Shown here: positions 1 through 7,547 of the stretch, in pieces
Layout: each line of letters begins with the position of its first letter
Numbering within the stretch: the first letter of the stretch is position 1
Source of the DNA: VXYL01 sp965203685
Lineage (GTDB): Bacteria > Pseudomonadota > Gammaproteobacteria > Pseudomonadales > Azotimanducaceae
Direction of reading: 5' to 3'
Length of the DNA: 64,000 bases
Assembly: GCA_965203685.1 (NCBI GenBank)
Contig: OZ241908.1
Span: forward strand, 1-64,000
The notes under the pieces: generated by a model
Seen by the model: only the letters and a program-made list of their open reading frames with translations
Databases searched by the model: none
What the model was told of the DNA's origin: nothing
Position numbers and translations under genes: made by a program

Positions 1-2
1 AA

Positions 3-65
3 CCGATCCTAGGCGGCGTGCTGGCGTACTCCGAACTTGCGGCTTTGGCGACCGACTCGCGGTGA
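3..65 (+). CDS. possible C-terminal end of a gene cut by the left edge
   Basis: From base 3 a frame without stops runs 20 codons to a TGA at 63-65. It reads PILGGVLAYSEL and then a short polar tail, which would suit the last turn of a membrane or soluble protein. It would converge on the flavoprotein gene that ends at 93. The stretch is too short to judge by codon use or homology, and a chance open frame is quite possible in DNA this rich in G and C. Confidence 0.2.
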   Translation, partial: PILGGVLAYSELAALATDSR

Positions 66-92
66 CTGGCACGGCCTTCCGCACAAATGGCA

Positions 93-1472
93 TCAGGCCT
101 TGCGCAGCCGCCAACCGTACATGATGCGCCCATAGAAGTTGAACCACTTGCGCGTCTCAATGTCGTCGAACGGGTGGTCCGCTCCGAGTTGCCTCGCGGT
201 GACGAGGCCGGTCACGAAGCAGGTCTCCTGGCTGTTGATCAGCGTGTGGGCGCCGCAGTAGCGGGTTCGCCGCTTGCCTTGGATGAAGCGGAACACGTGG
301 ATCAGGAAGGCGATGTGTCGTACATCGTGCACGATGTGCTGAAACCAGTGCCTCATGACGATCTTGCCGGCGTCGATCGGGCTCGTCGCGTTGTAGGTTA
401 CGAGGCACGGTCGGTCCGAGTTCTTCGCCCAGGGCTGCTGGTTGTGCATGATGTAGGTGATTTCGTAGTTGTCCGGGCGCGCACCGTACTGCTCGATGTG
501 GTTGCTCCTCGTGGCGAGCGGACGCGCGTCGTTATCGGGTAGGACCGAGGCGTCCGAATGGACGATGGTGTGGTTGTGGAGTTCGCTCTCGTAGCGGATC
601 GAGGCTAGCAGCCAGGCCTCCAGGAAAGTGGGTCGGTCGAGCATCATCAGGGCCTGGTTCGCGTTGCACGCGAAGACGACCTCGTCGAATGTCTCCGTCT
701 TGCCCTCGGCGTCCTCGACGACGACTTCGGACCGCCGTCGGTGGACCTTGCGGACCGGTCGCGAGAGATGGATCCGATCCTGGAACGGCGCGGACATCGC
801 CTGGTAGATACGCCGTGTGCCGCCAGCCCAGGTCTGCATCGGGGTCGCGGTCTCGATGTCGAAGAACTCCAGGTACCGGGCGAACAGCGCTGCCGGCATG
901 TCGAACACGTTGGTCGCCATCAGGAAGTTGACGAACATCGGTTTGAGGATCTTGTAGCGGAAGTCGCCGGAGAACCGGCCGATGTTGAGCAACGTGCCCA
1001 TGCTGACGTAGTTGTACGGGTTCAGTGCGGCCGCGAGCCTCGACCGTGATCGGCTGAGCCGGCCGAAGCGCTTCAGGCGTCTGAGCAGTTTCTGGAACTT
1101 GTCGATCTCGGGCTTAAGTTGCCTCCTCAAGTTCGAGTCGAAGTCGTGCGCATAGATCTCGCCGTGATACCGGACGCTGTAGCTGAACTGGGTGTCGACT
1201 AGCTCGATACCGTGTTGCTGCATCAACAGCAGGATGTGGTGGTAGACGGAGGGGATGTACGCGGTAACGGATATGTCGAACGGGATCGAGGTGCCGTCGT
1301 CCTGCGGCATGTCCGCGGTCACGGCGTTGCCGCCAATCCGGTCCGCCGCCTCGAAGACGCGGAAATCGAAACGATCGGGGTGCTTGTGCAGCGCCCAGGC
1401 CACCCCGAGTCCGGAGACGCCGGCCCCGACGATCGCGATCCGCCGCGGTGCTGCGTTGCTGGTTCCGTTCAT
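93..1472 (-). CDS. FAD/NAD(P)-binding amine oxidase-like flavoprotein (COG2907 type)
   Basis: The protein has about 459 residues. A dinucleotide-binding glycine motif (GAGVSG, residues 16-21) follows a short polar leader, and the fold looks like that of amine oxidase or phytoene desaturase flavoproteins. Toward the C-terminus come WAGGTRRIYQAM and HTLINSQETCFVTG, which I associate with the predicted NAD/FAD-binding proteins usually found beside DUF1365 and cyclopropane-fatty-acid synthase genes. No such partners lie to its right; the left side is outside the window. The frame stays open about 100 codons upstream, but that part is arginine-rich shadow sequence over the next gene. The ATG at 1472, just before the Rossmann strand, is the better start. 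Its substrate is unknown; modification of membrane lipid acyl chains is a guess from family context. Confidence 0.8.
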   Translation of the reverse strand: MNGTSNAAPRRIAIVGAGVSGLGVAWALHKHPDRFDFRVFEAADRIGGNAVTADMPQDDGTSIPFDISVTAYIPSVYHHILLLMQQHGIELVDTQFSYSVRYHGEIYAHDFDSNLRRQLKPEIDKFQKLLRRLKRFGRLSRSRSRLAAALNPYNYVSMGTLLNIGRFSGDFRYKILKPMFVNFLMATNVFDMPAALFARYLEFFDIETATPMQTWAGGTRRIYQAMSAPFQDRIHLSRPVRKVHRRRSEVVVEDAEGKTETFDEVVFACNANQALMMLDRPTFLEAWLLASIRYESELHNHTIVHSDASVLPDNDARPLATRSNHIEQYGARPDNYEITYIMHNQQPWAKNSDRPCLVTYNATSPIDAGKIVMRHWFQHIVHDVRHIAFLIHVFRFIQGKRRTRYCGAHTLINSQETCFVTGLVTARQLGADHPFDDIETRKWFNFYGRIMYGWRLRKA

Positions 1473-1489
1473 CGCCACATCATGCCGGC

Positions 1490-3034
1490 TCAGCCGTCCG
1501 CCACCTCGAATGCCGCGAGATTGCGGTCCTCTTGGCTGAATTCCACGGCGACCAAGTAGATCGGTCGGCCGAGGTCGCGGTATTTGTCGGCGTAGCGTCG
1601 CTCCTGCAACTGGGCCATCGCCCCACCCTCGGGTTCCATCTCGACGACCTTGAACTCGAACAGGTAGACGCGTTCGTTGAAGACAACCGCCATGTCCAGC
1701 CGGCCGTGGTTCGTGCTGTCTTCGACCGTGATGTCGAGCCCTAGGCCGGCGAAGTAGGAGTAGAACACGCTGGCGCAAAATCCCTCGTAGTTCGCGATGT
1801 CATTGTTCGTGTACCACTGGTGCGGAATGCTGGCGAAGAACGCGTGAAATAGTCGCTGGAGCCCGTCGAAATCGTTGGCGAGCAGGAGGTCGTAAAGGCG
1901 AGCGCTGTGAGCCACCTGCCTCGACGCGTCTCCCGTCATGCGGTTCAAAAGGCTGCGGTTGAGGCTCTGGCGCACCTCCCGATTCGGGTAGCCCAATCGG
2001 TAGTAGGTCTCGCCCCCGCGCGGCTCCGTGCGCGTGATCGTCAGGTAGCCGGTCTGGAACAGCAACGCCTCGGTCGGCATGTCGTCCACGTCGAAGGTCG
2101 ACAGGAGTTCGGCGCTTCCCACGGCGCCGTCGAGCGACAGTGTGCTCGTGCGACGCATGAACAGCGTATCGACGAGGAACTTCGGTGTGCCGGTCTCGAA
2201 CCAGTGGGCGGCGAACTCGCGGCTGTCGAACAGCAAGAGGATGTCGTAGGGGTTGTAGACCCGGTCCTGGCCCCGCCAACCGTAGCCGTTGTACCACTCG
2301 CGTATCTCGTCGCGGTCGAGACCGGGCATCTCCGGCGCGAAAACGGCATCCAGGTCCGCTTCGGTGTAGCCGCACACGGCGGAGTAGCGCGGATCCAGCG
2401 TGATGTCCGTGAGATTGTTGAGTCCCGAAAACAAGCTCACCTTCGAGAACTTGCTCACGCCAGTGATGAAGCTGAACCGGATGTGCGCATCGCAATCCTT
2501 GATCACCGCATAGAGGCCACGCAGGAAGTCACGATTGGCGCGGGCGATTTCCGGGGTGTCCAAGGCATCGAGGATCGGTTTGTCGTACTCGTCGATCAAT
2601 ACGGCGCAGCGTTGCCCTGTTTCATCGTGCAGCACGTCGATCAGGTGGCGGAGTCGCGCCGCCGCACCCGAATGGCGTGCGGCAACTCCCGCTTCGTGCT
2701 CTAGGTCGAGCAGTCGGTCGTCCACTTCGCGGCGCAGGTCGTCCGCGCGCTGGAAGTGGCCACTGCCGAAGCTCAGACGCACAACCGGAAACCGGGTCGA
2801 CCAATCCCAGCGATCATGGATGGCGAGGCCCTTGAAGAGCACCTCGTTGCCCTCGCACAGTTCCTTGCACGTGTCCAAGAACAGGCTCTTGCCGAACCGC
2901 CGCGGTCGGGATAGGAAGAAGTGCTTGCCCTCGTCGAACATCCGCCCGACGTAGGCGGTCTTGTCGACGTAGTAGCAGTTCTCGTCACGAATCTCGCGGA
3001 AGTTCTGCACGCCGATCGGCAGCCTGCGCCTCAT
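1490..3034 (-). CDS. AAA-ATPase-like protein with C-terminal PD-(D/E)XK nuclease domain
   Basis: This 514-residue protein starts MRRRLPIGVQNF, the usual opening of the AAA-ATPase-like/DUF1703 family (PF09820 with PF08011). The family features read in order: YYVDKT near residue 22, a Walker-A-like RPRRFGKS at 43-50, a Walker-B-like LIDEYDKP, then NGY and YNPYD motifs. Near the C-terminus GRLDM is followed by FEFK, which matches a PD-(D/E)XK nuclease core. It ends 18 bases upstream of the flavoprotein start on the same strand. These proteins occur in many mobile copies in host-associated and marine bacteria, and their role (defence, DNA processing or toxin) is unsettled. It looks intact and full length. 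Confidence 0.85.
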   Translation of the reverse strand: MRRRLPIGVQNFREIRDENCYYVDKTAYVGRMFDEGKHFFLSRPRRFGKSLFLDTCKELCEGNEVLFKGLAIHDRWDWSTRFPVVRLSFGSGHFQRADDLRREVDDRLLDLEHEAGVAARHSGAAARLRHLIDVLHDETGQRCAVLIDEYDKPILDALDTPEIARANRDFLRGLYAVIKDCDAHIRFSFITGVSKFSKVSLFSGLNNLTDITLDPRYSAVCGYTEADLDAVFAPEMPGLDRDEIREWYNGYGWRGQDRVYNPYDILLLFDSREFAAHWFETGTPKFLVDTLFMRRTSTLSLDGAVGSAELLSTFDVDDMPTEALLFQTGYLTITRTEPRGGETYYRLGYPNREVRQSLNRSLLNRMTGDASRQVAHSARLYDLLLANDFDGLQRLFHAFFASIPHQWYTNNDIANYEGFCASVFYSYFAGLGLDITVEDSTNHGRLDMAVVFNERVYLFEFKVVEMEPEGGAMAQLQERRYADKYRDLGRPIYLVAVEFSQEDRNLAAFEVADG

Positions 3035-3127
3035 GGACGCACCTTAAAGCGGTCGCCTGCCGATGTAAAAGCGCCGCTCCTGATGTGGGCGGTGCCGTGA
3101 GCTTGAGGCCGCACCGGCGGCCCTCAC

Positions 3128-4267
3128 CTAGCGAATCTCGGCCCTGCTCACTTCCCCGCTGTTGATGCGGTCGGCGTCGTAGATCACACCCAAGCCGGGT
3201 CCGGTGGGCACGGGGACGCATCCGTCCTGCCCCACGTTGCCCACCTCGTCGCCGTAGTCGTCGGCATAGATCGGTGGCTGCAGGATGTTCGTTGGGATGT
3301 CCGGGCGTACCAGGCCGAGCTCATAGAAGTGCGTATTCACAATCGCCGCCATGCAATGACGGTGCATGGGTCCCGCCGTGTGGAGCTGGACCTCCATGCC
3401 GATCGCGTCGCAGAAGTGCGCGAGCTTCATGGTGCCGGTGATGCCGCCATCGAGTTCAGGATCGATGTGCATGATGTCCGTCCCGCCCGCGAGCACAAAG
3501 TCAGCCTTCTGCTCGAACCCGCGAATGTGTTCCGCGATCAGCATCGGCGTGCGAATGAAGTCGCGCAGCCGCTTGTGGGCCACGGCGCTTGACGAAGCGT
3601 CGCGGTAAGGGTCCTCGTACCAGAAGAAGCTCAAGTCGTCACAGGCTCGGCCCACTTCGACCGCGTCCATGAACGACTTCAGGGACGACGCCGGATCGTT
3701 CATGAGCTTCATGTCGTCACCGACCCGCTGACGCACCGCGGTCATGATGGCGATCTCGGTCTTCGGATTGCCATCGAAGAAGCTGTGGATCTTGTACGCG
3801 GGAATTCCCGCCGCCTGGCAGGACTCGGCAAAGTCGGCGTAGCGCTCGACGCTGTCCAGCCCGCCTCGTCCGGGTTGGCCCGACGTGGTGCTCGCATAGA
3901 CGGGTAGCCGGTCACGAAATCCACCGAGCAGTTGAGCGATCGGGACACCGTATTTTTTTCCCGCGAGATCCCACAACGCGGTGTCTATGGCAGCGATACC
4001 GGATTTGTCGTAGTGGCGGTGGCTCAGCTTGAGCCGCTCGAAGACTTGCTCCCGTTGTTCCGGGTCTATGCCGATCAGACCCCGTGCCATCTCCTGGACC
4101 TGTGCCTGGGCGTGCGGGGTGCCGCCGAAGTGCGGCGCATAGCTGCCGGACAACCCATCGTCCGTATCAATGGTGACAAGGAACCGCGTGTATCTCGGTT
4201 TGCCACCCGGCTGTTCGCCGAGCGTGTACTGGTAGGTCTGAACGGTAATCCGGTCGATCTTGCTCAT
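3128..4267 (-). CDS. enolase-superfamily sugar-acid dehydratase (mandelate racemase/muconate lactonizing enzyme family)
   Basis: The protein has 379 residues from an ATG at 4267. An in-frame upstream codon at 4300 would add 11 unconvincing residues. The metal ligands of the family are visible as Asp191 (MNDPA), Glu218 (YEDP) and Glu246 (IAEH). Lys159 (AYKIH) and His296 (QLHTAGP) sit where the general bases belong. The lone lysine instead of KxK and the QLHTAGP context suggest an acid-sugar dehydratase of the mandelate racemase subgroup; the substrate cannot be read. It is transcribed away from the UGA-containing thiol peroxidase gene, with a 146-base shared upstream region. No sugar transporter or aldolase lies beside it. 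Confidence 0.85.
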   Translation of the reverse strand: MSKIDRITVQTYQYTLGEQPGGKPRYTRFLVTIDTDDGLSGSYAPHFGGTPHAQAQVQEMARGLIGIDPEQREQVFERLKLSHRHYDKSGIAAIDTALWDLAGKKYGVPIAQLLGGFRDRLPVYASTTSGQPGRGGLDSVERYADFAESCQAAGIPAYKIHSFFDGNPKTEIAIMTAVRQRVGDDMKLMNDPASSLKSFMDAVEVGRACDDLSFFWYEDPYRDASSSAVAHKRLRDFIRTPMLIAEHIRGFEQKADFVLAGGTDIMHIDPELDGGITGTMKLAHFCDAIGMEVQLHTAGPMHRHCMAAIVNTHFYELGLVRPDIPTNILQPPIYADDYGDEVGNVGQDGCVPVPTGPGLGVIYDADRINSGEVSRAEIR

Positions 4268-4413
4268 GGTGGGTCGGGTGCCGTCGCCAAGGTGCGGCAC
4301 AGCATATCCGGGATGGTGAAGCGTCGGTGCAGCGCACGCGCCAGGTCGTGTTTACGCCACCGCCCCTGTCTGAAAGAATCCGCTCCTTGACTGAGGCACT
4401 GAAGGAGAGACCC

Positions 4414-4953
4414 ATGCGGATTCGCACAACGTGCATGGCAGCCGCCTTCCTGGTCGTAGGCGGCACCGCCGCAGCGGCGCCGGAGGTTGGCGAGCCGGCC
4501 CCCGAGTTCGAGCTGGCGGCATCGGATGGCGCGACCTACACGCTGGCGCAGTTCCGCGGCAAGCAGTCCGTGGTGATCGCCTTCTTCCCCAAGGCGTTCA
4601 CCGGCGGGTGAACGATGGAGTGCAAGGCGCTGCGTGACAGTGACCAGGAAATCAGGAACTACGACGTGGCCTACTTCATGGCCAGCACGGACACGGTGGA
4701 GGACAACACCGCGTTCGCGGAGCAGAACGCGGCGACCTTCCCCATCCTCGCGGATCCGGAGAAGACGGTCAGCGAGGCGTACGGCGTGTTGGCACCGCGG
4801 GGGTACGCGCAACGGTGGACCTTCTACATCGATCCCGACGGCATCATCCGCAAGATCGACAAGGAGGTGAATCCCGCCGAAGCCGGCCGTCAGTTGGTTG
4901 CGAATCTGGAAGCGTTGGACGTGCCGCGGGCACCGGAAGGAAATGCGCCGTAG
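4414..4953 (+). CDS. putative selenocysteine-containing, exported peroxiredoxin (PrxQ/AhpC-TSA family); UGA at 4609-4611 read as Sec66
   Basis: Read through one in-frame TGA, this is a continuous 179-residue peroxiredoxin. An AAGGAG ribosome site precedes the ATG at 4414. Residues 1-22 look like a signal peptide (MRIRTT, then an Ala/Val-rich core ending TAAAA), so the enzyme probably acts in the periplasm. The thioredoxin-fold opening PAPEFELAASDG leads to FFPKAFTGG-UGA-TMEC. This is the PxxxTxxC peroxidatic motif of PrxQ/BCP, with UGA exactly at the peroxidatic cysteine (Sec66). Cys70, four residues on, could resolve it. The conserved downstream arginine (QRWTFYIDPDG) is present. Homology runs unbroken on both sides of the TGA, with no frameshift. 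A hairpin that fits a bacterial SECIS follows the UGA. Conventional gene callers would split this into two fragments. A nonsense-mutated pseudogene is the alternative. Confidence 0.85.
4626..4645 (+). promoter_or_regulatory. candidate bacterial SECIS element for the first UGA codon
   Basis: Fourteen bases after the UGA, GG-CGCTG pairs with CAGTG-(A)-CC around a five-base loop CGTGA. This gives seven pairs (one of them G-T) with one bulged A. The apical loop begins 21 bases after the UGA and its second base is G. Known bacterial SECIS elements lie inside the coding sequence just downstream of UGA and carry a G early in the apical loop. An alternative hairpin at 4620-4635 (GTGCA/TGCGT) overlaps it and cannot be excluded. 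The pairing was done by eye. Confidence 0.5.
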
Positions 4954-6072
4954 GTGATCCCGGGCGCGGACATCCCGGCGTCCTTGCGCCCTGCGGCTGA
5001 AGCAGCGCTTACTTGGATCAACCAGGAGCGCGGTGCGCGGTTCACGCTCACCGGGTTGGTCGATGTGGACGAGGCGGTCGTCGATGGCGGCGTGGAGTTC
5101 GGCCTCGTGCTCTGCGAGGACGACTTGTGCGTACGCGAACAGGTGCGAGTCGAACGCACGGGCGAAGGCTTCCGCTTCAGCGCCATCGAAGCTGGGTCTT
5201 CGGCAATCCCGGCGCATCTCGACCCGCCGCCGCGTGTCCGCGCGGACTGGCTCGAACGGCAGTTGAACGAGCACGTGTTCGTCTTGCTGCTGTTCTACCG
5301 CGGCCTGTGGTGACCCCCTTGCCGCTCCGAGTTGCGGAGCTACGTCAAATCCGGGGTGGTCAAGGCCGTCCGGTCGGCAGGTGGTGAAGTCTTCGGGCTG
5401 ACCAGCGAGCCGCAGAGCCTCGCCACCGAGGCAGAGAATGCTTGGGAGGTCGGTTATCCGTGCATCGGTGACCCCCACCACGAAATTCGGCGCGCGTTGC
5501 GAGAGAACGGCTTCCTCAACATCTTCGCCAACGAGAACGCCGGCCACTTGTGGATGCGCTCTTGGGCGAGCCATCCGCGCGGCTACTTCCAGCCGGCCGT
5601 CGTTGCTGTAGACCGGCAGCGGCGGGTCCTTTACCGATGGCGCTGTCGCCCCACGCGGGACAACATGAGCGGCGCCGGTCAGCGACCGACACCGCAATAC
5701 GTGTGGGCGCAGATCCGATCCCGGCTCGGTGCGCAGCCTGGGGCAGTGGATGCGGAGCTCGACGAGGTACCCGAGTTCAGGCAGCAGGACGCGAGCTGGC
5801 CGGTCTTCGTCGGGCTCATGCTCGCCCACGGCTGGTTCGTGCGGGTCAGGGCATTCCCGCTCGCGCGGCCCGGCGACAGGCCCTCGGTGCAGCCCGCGAA
5901 GATGAAGCGACGCGTTGCGATCTTCGTCGGCGCATGGGTCGTGGCATTCGCCATGCTACCCACGACCTGGGTCGCGACGGCCTTGGTGGCTTGGGCTGCG
6001 GTGGCGGGGCTCGCCGTCGGCGAGGTGACGCAGCAGTTCCAACACATACCCAAGGGAGAGCCGGAAAACTGA
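4954..6072 (+). CDS. putative selenoprotein with UxxC redox motif (AhpC/TSA thioredoxin-like fold) and C-terminal membrane hairpin; UGA at 5311-5313 read as Sec120
   Basis: A GTG start abuts the TAG of the peroxiredoxin gene and is in the same frame; GGAAGGA lies about 12 bases upstream. Residues 1-100 form an N-terminal region I do not recognise. Residues 104-290 read as an AhpC/TSA-like domain: WLERQLNEH, then VLLLFYRGLW-UGA-PPCRSEL. That matches the YRGxWCPxC motif of thioredoxin-like peroxiredoxins, with Sec120 and Cys123 forming UxxC. The following GGEVFGLTSEP and GYPCIGDPHHEI are also typical of the fold. Two hydrophobic segments near residues 308-350 suggest a membrane hairpin, with the redox domain probably facing the cytoplasm because no signal peptide is seen. 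A perfect six-pair hairpin follows the UGA. Its position beside another UGA-containing peroxidase suggests a shared redox pathway. No selenocysteine-insertion genes lie in the window. Confidence 0.85.
5324..5340 (+). promoter_or_regulatory. candidate bacterial SECIS element for the second UGA codon
   Basis: GCTCCG (5324-5329) pairs perfectly with CGGAGC (5335-5340) around the five-base loop AGTTG. The stem begins ten bases after the UGA and the loop sixteen bases after it. The loop has G in its second position followed by T. This closely resembles the geometry of the E. coli fdhF SECIS, which has an upper stem about eleven bases downstream of UGA and a GU in its loop. It is the stronger of the two SECIS candidates here. 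Confidence 0.65.
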
Positions 6073-6097
6073 CGCCTAGTCCAACCTCCGGGGACTG

Positions 6098-7450
6098 TCA
6101 GGGGGTCAAGCGCAACTCGCCGGGGTGGTCGTCGAGGTCGTAGCGTAGCGGCGGGAACGCGGCGAAAGTCACGTCCTTGTAGCCTTTGCCTCGCGTCACT
6201 TGGAGCTGGCACTCGGACGGCGACAGGTCGAGCGCCTGGGCGACGTGGGTGAAGTGGAACTCCCATTGGACAGCGTCCCGCCACCCCTGCGTGGCCGACC
6301 CGTTGAGCGTCGAAGGCAGCAGCGAGGCGCCATCGCATTGCCCGGGTATCGGCGCACCGAGCCAGTCGAGCAAGGTCGGCATGAGATCGATGTTCTCGGT
6401 GAAGGCGTCGACGCGGGTGCCGCGCCGGCCGTCCGCGGCGGCGTCCGGGTTGCGGATGATCAGTGGCACAGCGTAGGACTCGTCGAAGAACCCCAGCTTG
6501 CCGATCAGCCAGTGATCGCCCATCTGTTCCCCGTGGTCCGAGGTGAACACGATCAGCGTGTCCTGCCAGGCGCCTGACTCCTTGAGGGCGTCGAACAGGA
6601 GACCGAGATTGTGATCCACCTCCGTCATCAGCCCGAAGTAGCTGGCCTGCCACCGGCGTACGCGATCGTCGTCCCGCGGAGCCCGGGCCAGCCGTTGCTT
6701 CAGCATGAAGGCCAGCCACGGATGCGCTTCACTCTCGGCTTCGATATCGGCGGCCCGCTTGAATGGTGGGAGCTCGTCCAGCGGATACAGCGCGTTGTAG
6801 GGCGCGGGCGCGACCCATGGCGGGTGCGGCCGAAAGATGGACAGGTGCACGCACCAGCCGGAGCGCGCTTTGACGTATTCGATGACTTGGTCGACTAGGA
6901 AGCGGGTGTCGTGCAACTCGGCCGGGACACGAAGCGACGCCGGTGATTGGTCCCCTTTTGTCTCGATGGTCGCCGTGTACAGTTCCATCGGCTCGTCGGG
7001 AACGGTGTAGCCCTTTCCTTCCAGCCACGCGGCCCAGGCCGTGGGTCGCCAGATGGACTTGCCGTGGCAGACGACGGGGTCCAACCCCGGGAGGATGCCG
7101 TCGGAGATGTTCCGCGCGGCGTTTTCGGGATCGGCGCCCTCGGGCGTAGTGTCCGTGTAGCCGAAGAGCGCCGGCGAGAGCCCGAGCTCGCGGGCCTCCA
7201 GCGCCCAGTTCGTGTAGCGGGAGGCGAGCGGCACGCCGTTGGCCGTGACGCCATGCCGATGCTGGCGCATGCCAGTGTGGATGCTCGCCCGCGACGGCCC
7301 GCATGGCGCGGTGTTCGCGAAGTGGTTGGTGAACAGCACGCCGTCCTGCGCGAGCGCATCGAGGTTGGGTGTCTGGACGAGGTGGCCCAGCGCCGAGAGG
7401 CAGTCGCCGCGCCACTGGTCTGCGGTGATGAAGAGGACGTTGCGCGGCAC
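6098..7450 (-). CDS. type I sulfatase (formylglycine-dependent)
   Basis: This 450-residue sulfatase starts RNVLFITADQWRGD, the alkaline-phosphatase-superfamily opening with metal-binding aspartate. It carries the C-x-P-S-R signature (Cys50, TAPCGPSR), whose cysteine is converted to formylglycine. FTSDHGEQMGDHWLIGKLGFFDE supplies the second metal-site aspartate and histidine. No signal peptide is evident, so it may act in the cytoplasm on imported sulfate esters. I chose the GTG at 7450, directly before the first strand; a GTG at 7489 would add 13 residues and run into a large inverted repeat. It converges on the UxxC protein gene and diverges from the ankyrin gene. No maturase gene is adjacent. 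The substrate is unknown. Confidence 0.88.
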   Translation of the reverse strand: MPRNVLFITADQWRGDCLSALGHLVQTPNLDALAQDGVLFTNHFANTAPCGPSRASIHTGMRQHRHGVTANGVPLASRYTNWALEARELGLSPALFGYTDTTPEGADPENAARNISDGILPGLDPVVCHGKSIWRPTAWAAWLEGKGYTVPDEPMELYTATIETKGDQSPASLRVPAELHDTRFLVDQVIEYVKARSGWCVHLSIFRPHPPWVAPAPYNALYPLDELPPFKRAADIEAESEAHPWLAFMLKQRLARAPRDDDRVRRWQASYFGLMTEVDHNLGLLFDALKESGAWQDTLIVFTSDHGEQMGDHWLIGKLGFFDESYAVPLIIRNPDAAADGRRGTRVDAFTENIDLMPTLLDWLGAPIPGQCDGASLLPSTLNGSATQGWRDAVQWEFHFTHVAQALDLSPSECQLQVTRGKGYKDVTFAAFPPLRYDLDDHPGELRLTP

Positions 7451-7480
7451 GGGTTTCTTGTTCGAACCAAGGCGCGCGCA

Positions 7481-7510
7481 ACATAGCACGAGTTCTCGAG
7501 AATGCTATGT
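7481..7510. promoter_or_regulatory. 30-base inverted repeat between divergent sulfatase and ankyrin genes
   Basis: ACATAGCA at 7481-7488 is matched by TGCTATGT at 7503-7510. The 14-base centre contains the ten-base palindrome TTCTCGAGAA (7493-7502). It lies between two divergent genes, 31 bases before the chosen sulfatase start and 37 before the ankyrin gene start. Its symmetry and location suit an operator for a dimeric regulator controlling one or both genes, but no regulator gene is adjacent. Confidence 0.45.
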
Positions 7511-7547
7511 TTGACGGTTCTTACCTTGGCGATGGACTCAAGCGACG

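Noticed and set aside
93..1778. Longer version of the flavoprotein starting near 1778
   Set aside because: The extra 100 codons are antisense-like, arginine-rich and overlap the AAA/PD-(D/E)XK gene, and the nucleotide-binding fold begins just after the ATG at 1472.
4951..4953. UAG between the two genes as pyrrolysine
   Set aside because: A GTG start follows immediately, the first protein is complete for its family, and nothing in the window points to pyrrolysine genes.
4609..5313. Reading the two in-frame TGA codons as disabling mutations in pseudogenes
   Set aside because: Both fall exactly on the catalytic cysteine, both are followed by plausible SECIS hairpins, and there are no other lesions in either gene. 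Decay would not target these positions.
4264..5829. A 521-codon open frame on the minus strand opposite the two UGA-containing genes
   Set aside because: It has no recognisable motif and a low-complexity, arginine- and histidine-rich composition, which is common for antisense frames in G+C-rich DNA. The plus strand shows clear peroxiredoxin motifs.
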